A DNA stretch of 34,602 nucleotides, taken from positions 1 through 34,602 of the forward strand of contig JADGJL010000179.1 of the NCBI GenBank assembly GCA_027600665.1, in the 5' to 3' direction. The DNA is from Irineochytrium annulatum. Taxonomy: Eukaryota; Chytridiomycota; Chytridiomycetes; Chytridiales; Chytridiaceae. The notes under the pieces were generated by a model. The model searched no databases, was not told where the DNA came from, and saw only the letters and a program-made list of their open reading frames with translations. A program made the position numbers and the translations under genes. Of the stretch, positions 31,718 to 34,602 are shown in pieces. Position 1 is the first letter of the stretch. Each line of letters opens with the position of its first letter.

Positions 31718-32034
31718 TGTTGGATCTGTTCGTCAAATGGTTTCCACTTCAGTGGTCATGGCTGATGGTGAAGTGATTGTATAGAACTCCGTTTACGCAT
31801 CCCTTGACACCCGCGTTGACGTCGCGGGGAGCCCTACATCTCATGAGCTGATGTGATGACTCGGACCGTTATTTTTTTTTTGGTTCCATTCCAGCTCTTC
31901 ATGGATTGCTTTTGTATACAAAATACCTTAATCGAAAGTGGCGAAATAATTAACAAATCCAAAAAAAAAAAAAAGTAGTTTTCACATAATCCATATTGCT
32001 AACAAAGCTTCAGACAGTGTCAAAACACCCCCAG
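31718..32034. other. Spacer with homopolymer tracts (no gene)
   Basis: 317 nt between the lipid kinase start and the PPIL3 stop, both minus strand. It holds the kinase promoter and PPIL3 3' UTR, with a run of 10 T at 31872-31881 and 14 A at 31961-31974. On the minus strand the A run would be a T tract about 60 nt after the PPIL3 stop. Confidence 0.5.
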
Positions 32035-32828
32035 CTATAACGCGAAATCCGCAATCGGATTCGCATGAATCGTCACTGACCGAATGCGAGTTTCCTACCG
32101 TTATTAGCATAATTTGCGTAATTACCCCTACCTGCAATGGGCGATTTTGCTCCGTCGTCGGAACCTTCTCGAGAGCATCAAGAGTATCCATCCCATCTAT
32201 TACTCCGTGGGAGCATGAGCATCGGTATAGGGTGAACTCGACCTACTTTCCAAACACTGTGTACTTTGAGTCCAAATGAGGTTGCTTGGCATACGTTATG
32301 AAAAACTGGGATAAGTTCGTATCGGGGCCCTTATTTGCCATTGAGACGATGCCGCGAGCATTGTGTTTTAGCGTCGCCTTGATTTCATCTTCAAACTTCC
32401 GTCCCCATATCGACGTCCCGCCTTTCGCAATCGCTAATTAGTTGTGAAATGGATACGCTCATTACCTTTGCCCGTACCTGTCGGGTCTCCTGTCTGCCAA
32501 ACCCAGCAACGTGAGGAACCGAAAAGGAAAAATAAACGTCGTACCTGCACCATGAAGCCCTTGATGTTGCGATGGAACAGATTTCCATTATAATACCCAC
32601 TTGCGCATAATGCGAGGAAGTTCTGATGTTGATGTTAAGGAGATCCTGTCGACTCATCGTACCTCCGCAGTCTTCGGTGTTGCTGCGGGACATTAGATTA
32701 CGCGAAGCTGATCTCAAGCTATTTACCTTCGCAAAACACTTCTATCTTCAGGTCCCCAAGGTCAGTATGCAGCGTGACCGACTTTGAAAGTGGAAGTCAG
32801 TCAACGGCGATCATTGCGTCCGAACCAT
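32035..32828 (-). CDS. Peptidyl-prolyl isomerase, PPIL3-type cyclophilin
   Basis: Reads [20 protein letters not shown], then [96 protein letters not shown] and [14 protein letters not shown]. The catalytic Arg (FHRNIKGF) and FFITY are intact; the site usually Trp is His (PHLD), as in PPIL3. PPIL3 is a small spliceosomal cyclophilin. Exons: the start codon alone at 32828-32826, then 32781-32727, a 20-nt exon 32682-32663 and others to TAG at 32035-32037. One junction, after TVFGK near 32250-32210, cannot be joined in frame with a GT-AG intron: the expected next codons are GTA ATA GAT, but the only AG leaves the frame shifted. So either the acceptor is unusual, the sequence has an indel, or the C-terminus is lost. 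Confidence 0.85.
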
Positions 32829-32861
32829 TTCGTCGTCAAAGTCCCCTCGTTAGCAATCATC
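32829..32861. promoter_or_regulatory. Putative bidirectional promoter, PPIL3 / CSN5
   Basis: Just 33 nt lie between the PPIL3 start codon (32828, minus) and the CSN5 start codon (32862, plus), the shortest head-to-head spacer in the window. Transcription starts must be extremely close or overlap the partner's transcript. Confidence 0.45.
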
Positions 32862-34131
32862 ATGTCTGCTTCAGACGCCAGGAAGCGATTCGACATGGAA
32901 AACGACATCAAGGATGTCAACCCCGACAACGACCCCGACCGCATCTACTACTATGATAACAACGAAGTGCAGGACATTCTACGCGCTCGCCCATGGACAA
33001 AGGAGTATGGAGAGGATGCTTCATTCGTCTTCTGATCCTTCGGCAGCCCGAACCACTTCAAGAAAGTTAAGATTTCGGCGGTTGCATTGATCAAGATGGT
33101 AAGGATGGTTGGTTGAAGATTTGTCTGACTGTTGCAGGTCATGCATGCACGGTCTGGTGGAAACATTGAAGTCATGGGATTGATGCAGGGGAAGATTCAA
33201 GGCGATGTAATGATCATCATGGACGCCTTCGCGCTGCCGGTCGAGGGAACGGAGACGCGTGTGAACGCCGCCGCGGAGGGGAACGAATACATGGTTGACT
33301 ATATCATGAAGGCAAAAGAGGTACGGCTTCCGCCTTGCGTGGGTACGCGGATAACCATTGTAAAGGTCGGTCGTCTTGAGAACGCGATTGGGTGGTACCA
33401 CAGCCATCCCGGCTATGGTTGTTGGCTTTCTGGAATCGATGTTAGTACGCAGATGTTGAATCAGCAGTTTCAAGAACCGTGGGTGGCCGTCGTGGTAGGC
33501 TCTCATGGACGTGACGATGTTTGAATACTGTAGATCGACCCGAATCGGACCATCGCAGCGGGCAAGGTTGAAATTGGAGCCTTCAGAACATACCCTGAAG
33601 GATACAAATCCCCGGACGAAGGTCCCTCGGAGTACCAGAGCATTCCTTTGAGCAAGATCGAGGACTTCGGTGTTCATTGCAAACAGTACGTTCCCTTTTT
33701 TGCGTCTCCCTTTGTCCTGAACCGATTTGAGGTATTACCCATTGGAAATTTCGTACTTCAAGTCATCTCTGGACATGCAGCTGCTAGAGTTGCTGTGGAA
33801 CAAGTACTGGGTTAACACTCTTTCTTCGTCTCCGCTTCTAACGGTATTCGTCGGTATTGGAAGCTATAGGCTTACAACTTTCTAGAATCGCGAGTATAAT
33901 GCTCACCAGATTGCCGACTTGGCTGAGAAGATTGATCAGGCTGATTCGATGTTGAGTCAAAATCAGCGGGGCCAATTTTACGGGGCTGGTGATAGAAAGA
34001 AGGGAGAGTCGGGATCCTTATCAAAGGTTGCGAAGGACAGCTCAAAGATCAGCGTGGAAGCTTCGCATGCTTTGATTTCTCAAGTATTAAAGAATATCGT
34101 ATTCAATTCGGCCATACGTTCGGCGTCGTAG
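32862..34131 (+). CDS. CSN5: COP9 signalosome subunit 5 (CSN5/Jab1), JAMM deneddylase
   Basis: Seven exons, 32862-33004, 33047-33098, 33138-33320, 33366-33494, 33534-33685, 33732-33843 and 33886-34131, give 338 residues. The MPN+ domain has the general-base Glu in [13 protein letters not shown] and the JAMM metal-site motif [14 protein letters not shown] (His-x-His, Ser, Asp all present), so it should be catalytic. The block [20 protein letters not shown] and the insertion [19 protein letters not shown] are CSN5-specific, separating it from the proteasome Rpn11 (which lacks the latter form). The helical C-terminus ends with [20 protein letters not shown]5 removes Nedd8 from cullins. Head-to-head with PPIL3. 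Confidence 0.97.
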
Positions 34132-34502
34132 GCAGGGCATAAGCATTAGCACTGGGAGAGCATCGTACTAGCTGATTGGGAAATTATAAAGACGATTGTT
34201 TGATACCATCCTTGCTTTGCGAGTGGAGCTCAGATATTATCAAAATGTTGCGGTCACTTCTACCGAAAGAAATACAAGCTCGTATATTTCACTGGTTGAT
34301 TAATGCACATAAGATGATAAGACACGAAGTGTCAACAAATTAGACGTCTCTACAAAATGGCAACAAAAATTAATAAAATGGCAAAGTTACAGGAGCAAAA
34401 AATCTCAATCAATTATTAGGGGGCAAAAAGCTCAAAGACCGACTACTTCGCAATCCCGACTTCTTCAACACCTTCGCTCGCAGGCCTTTTGGTGAACGAT
34501 AT
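34132..34502. other. Intergenic stretch, no gene recognised
   Basis: About 370 nt, AT-rich, between the stop codons of CSN5 (+) and the gene entering from the right (-). It contains short A/T runs and TTAATAAAATGG-like sequence that may serve as polyadenylation signals for either strand. No RNA gene or repeat seen. Confidence 0.5.
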
Positions 34503-34602
34503 TCAGGCAGCAGTGGGAGTGATGGCGTCTTCGAAAGCGAGGATATCGGCAATGTTGCGGTTGCGGCGATCGAGAGGGACGTTCTTCGGCGGTGGGAGGG
34601 GG
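34503..34602 (-). CDS. C-terminal end of an unidentified gene (5' part outside window)
   Basis: From the window edge the minus strand reads LPPPKNVPLDRRNRNIADIL then AFEDAITPTAA and a TGA at 34503-34505. The C-ending codon choice agrees with neighbouring genes and the frame is open to the edge. The Pro-rich then mixed charged sequence is not recognised as any family. Confidence 0.45.
   Translation of the reverse strand, partial: PLPPPKNVPLDRRNRNIADILAFEDAITPTAA

Noticed and set aside
17539..32828. A spliceosome gene cluster (Prp18, Hub1, PPIL3, STEEP1-like, ALYREF-like)
   Set aside because: Genes are interspersed with unrelated metabolic, chromatin and mitochondrial genes on both strands; proximity is most simply chance in a dense genome.

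Overview
This window looks like gene-dense nuclear DNA of a fungus, most likely an early-diverging (chytrid-like) lineage. Eukaryotic signs are plain: almost every gene is interrupted by very short introns (mostly 38-50 nt, GT...CTNAY...AG), and the products are nuclear or organellar eukaryotic proteins (exportin CRM1, TFIIB, Pontin, Prp18, Hub1, BRPF/Nto1-type scaffold, COP9 subunit 5, mitoribosomal proteins). The lineage is inferred from gene content and intron style; no marker RNA gene is present to fix it. I rebuilt exon chains by hand; for nine multi-exon genes (B56, TFIIB, CSN5, uL15m, bL35m, Hub1, STEEP1-like, RidA-like, lipid kinase) the exon sum is divisible by three, which supports the models.

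Layout. 1-919: 3' end of an ArsB/NhaD-type transporter (+). 920-2713: non-coding, with two diverged direct repeats ending in an identical 55-nt block, the second directly upstream of a small RRM protein (2841-3237, +). 3420-4060: RidA/2-aminomuconate deaminase-like (-). 4203-8228: exportin-1/CRM1 (-). 8229-9221: large divergent spacer. 9222-11777: PP2A B56 subunit (+). 11938-12625: Nop15/NIFK-like RRM protein (-). 13126-14901: RuvB-like 1/Pontin (-). 15382-16375: decayed secreted Pro/Tyr-repeat protein with a degenerate chitin-binding-like Cys module. 16951-17440: STEEP1 homologue (-). 17539-18691: TFIIB (+). 18727-19469: ALYREF/Yra1-like export adaptor (-). 19862-22369: glutamate-cysteine ligase (+). 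22478-23576: Prp18 (-). 23617-24173 and 24232-25275: mitoribosomal bL35m and uL15m (+). 25301-29848: BRPF-type protein with EPL1, PHD-Zn knuckle-ePHD and bromodomain (-). 29985-30309: Hub1/UBL5 (+). 30360-31717: sphingosine/diacylglycerol-type lipid kinase (-). 32035-32828: PPIL3 cyclophilin (-). 32862-34131: CSN5 (+). 34503-34602: C-terminal end of an unidentified gene (-).

The genes do not form one pathway. Several act in mRNA maturation and export (Prp18, Hub1, PPIL3, ALYREF-like, CRM1, STEEP1-like), others in transcription/chromatin (TFIIB, Pontin, BRPF), but the same gene order also holds metabolic and mitochondrial genes. Many genes sit head-to-head with very short spacers (33-136 bp), implying shared promoters.

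I found no convincing novel multi-gene system. The points most worth a second look are splice-related: a first coding exon that is only the ATG (PPIL3), tiny first exons in four genes, two GC-AG introns in CRM1, and one PPIL3 junction that canonical splicing cannot keep in frame. The diverged duplicate with its perfectly conserved 55-nt end and the wrecked secreted-protein gene are the main non-genic curiosities.
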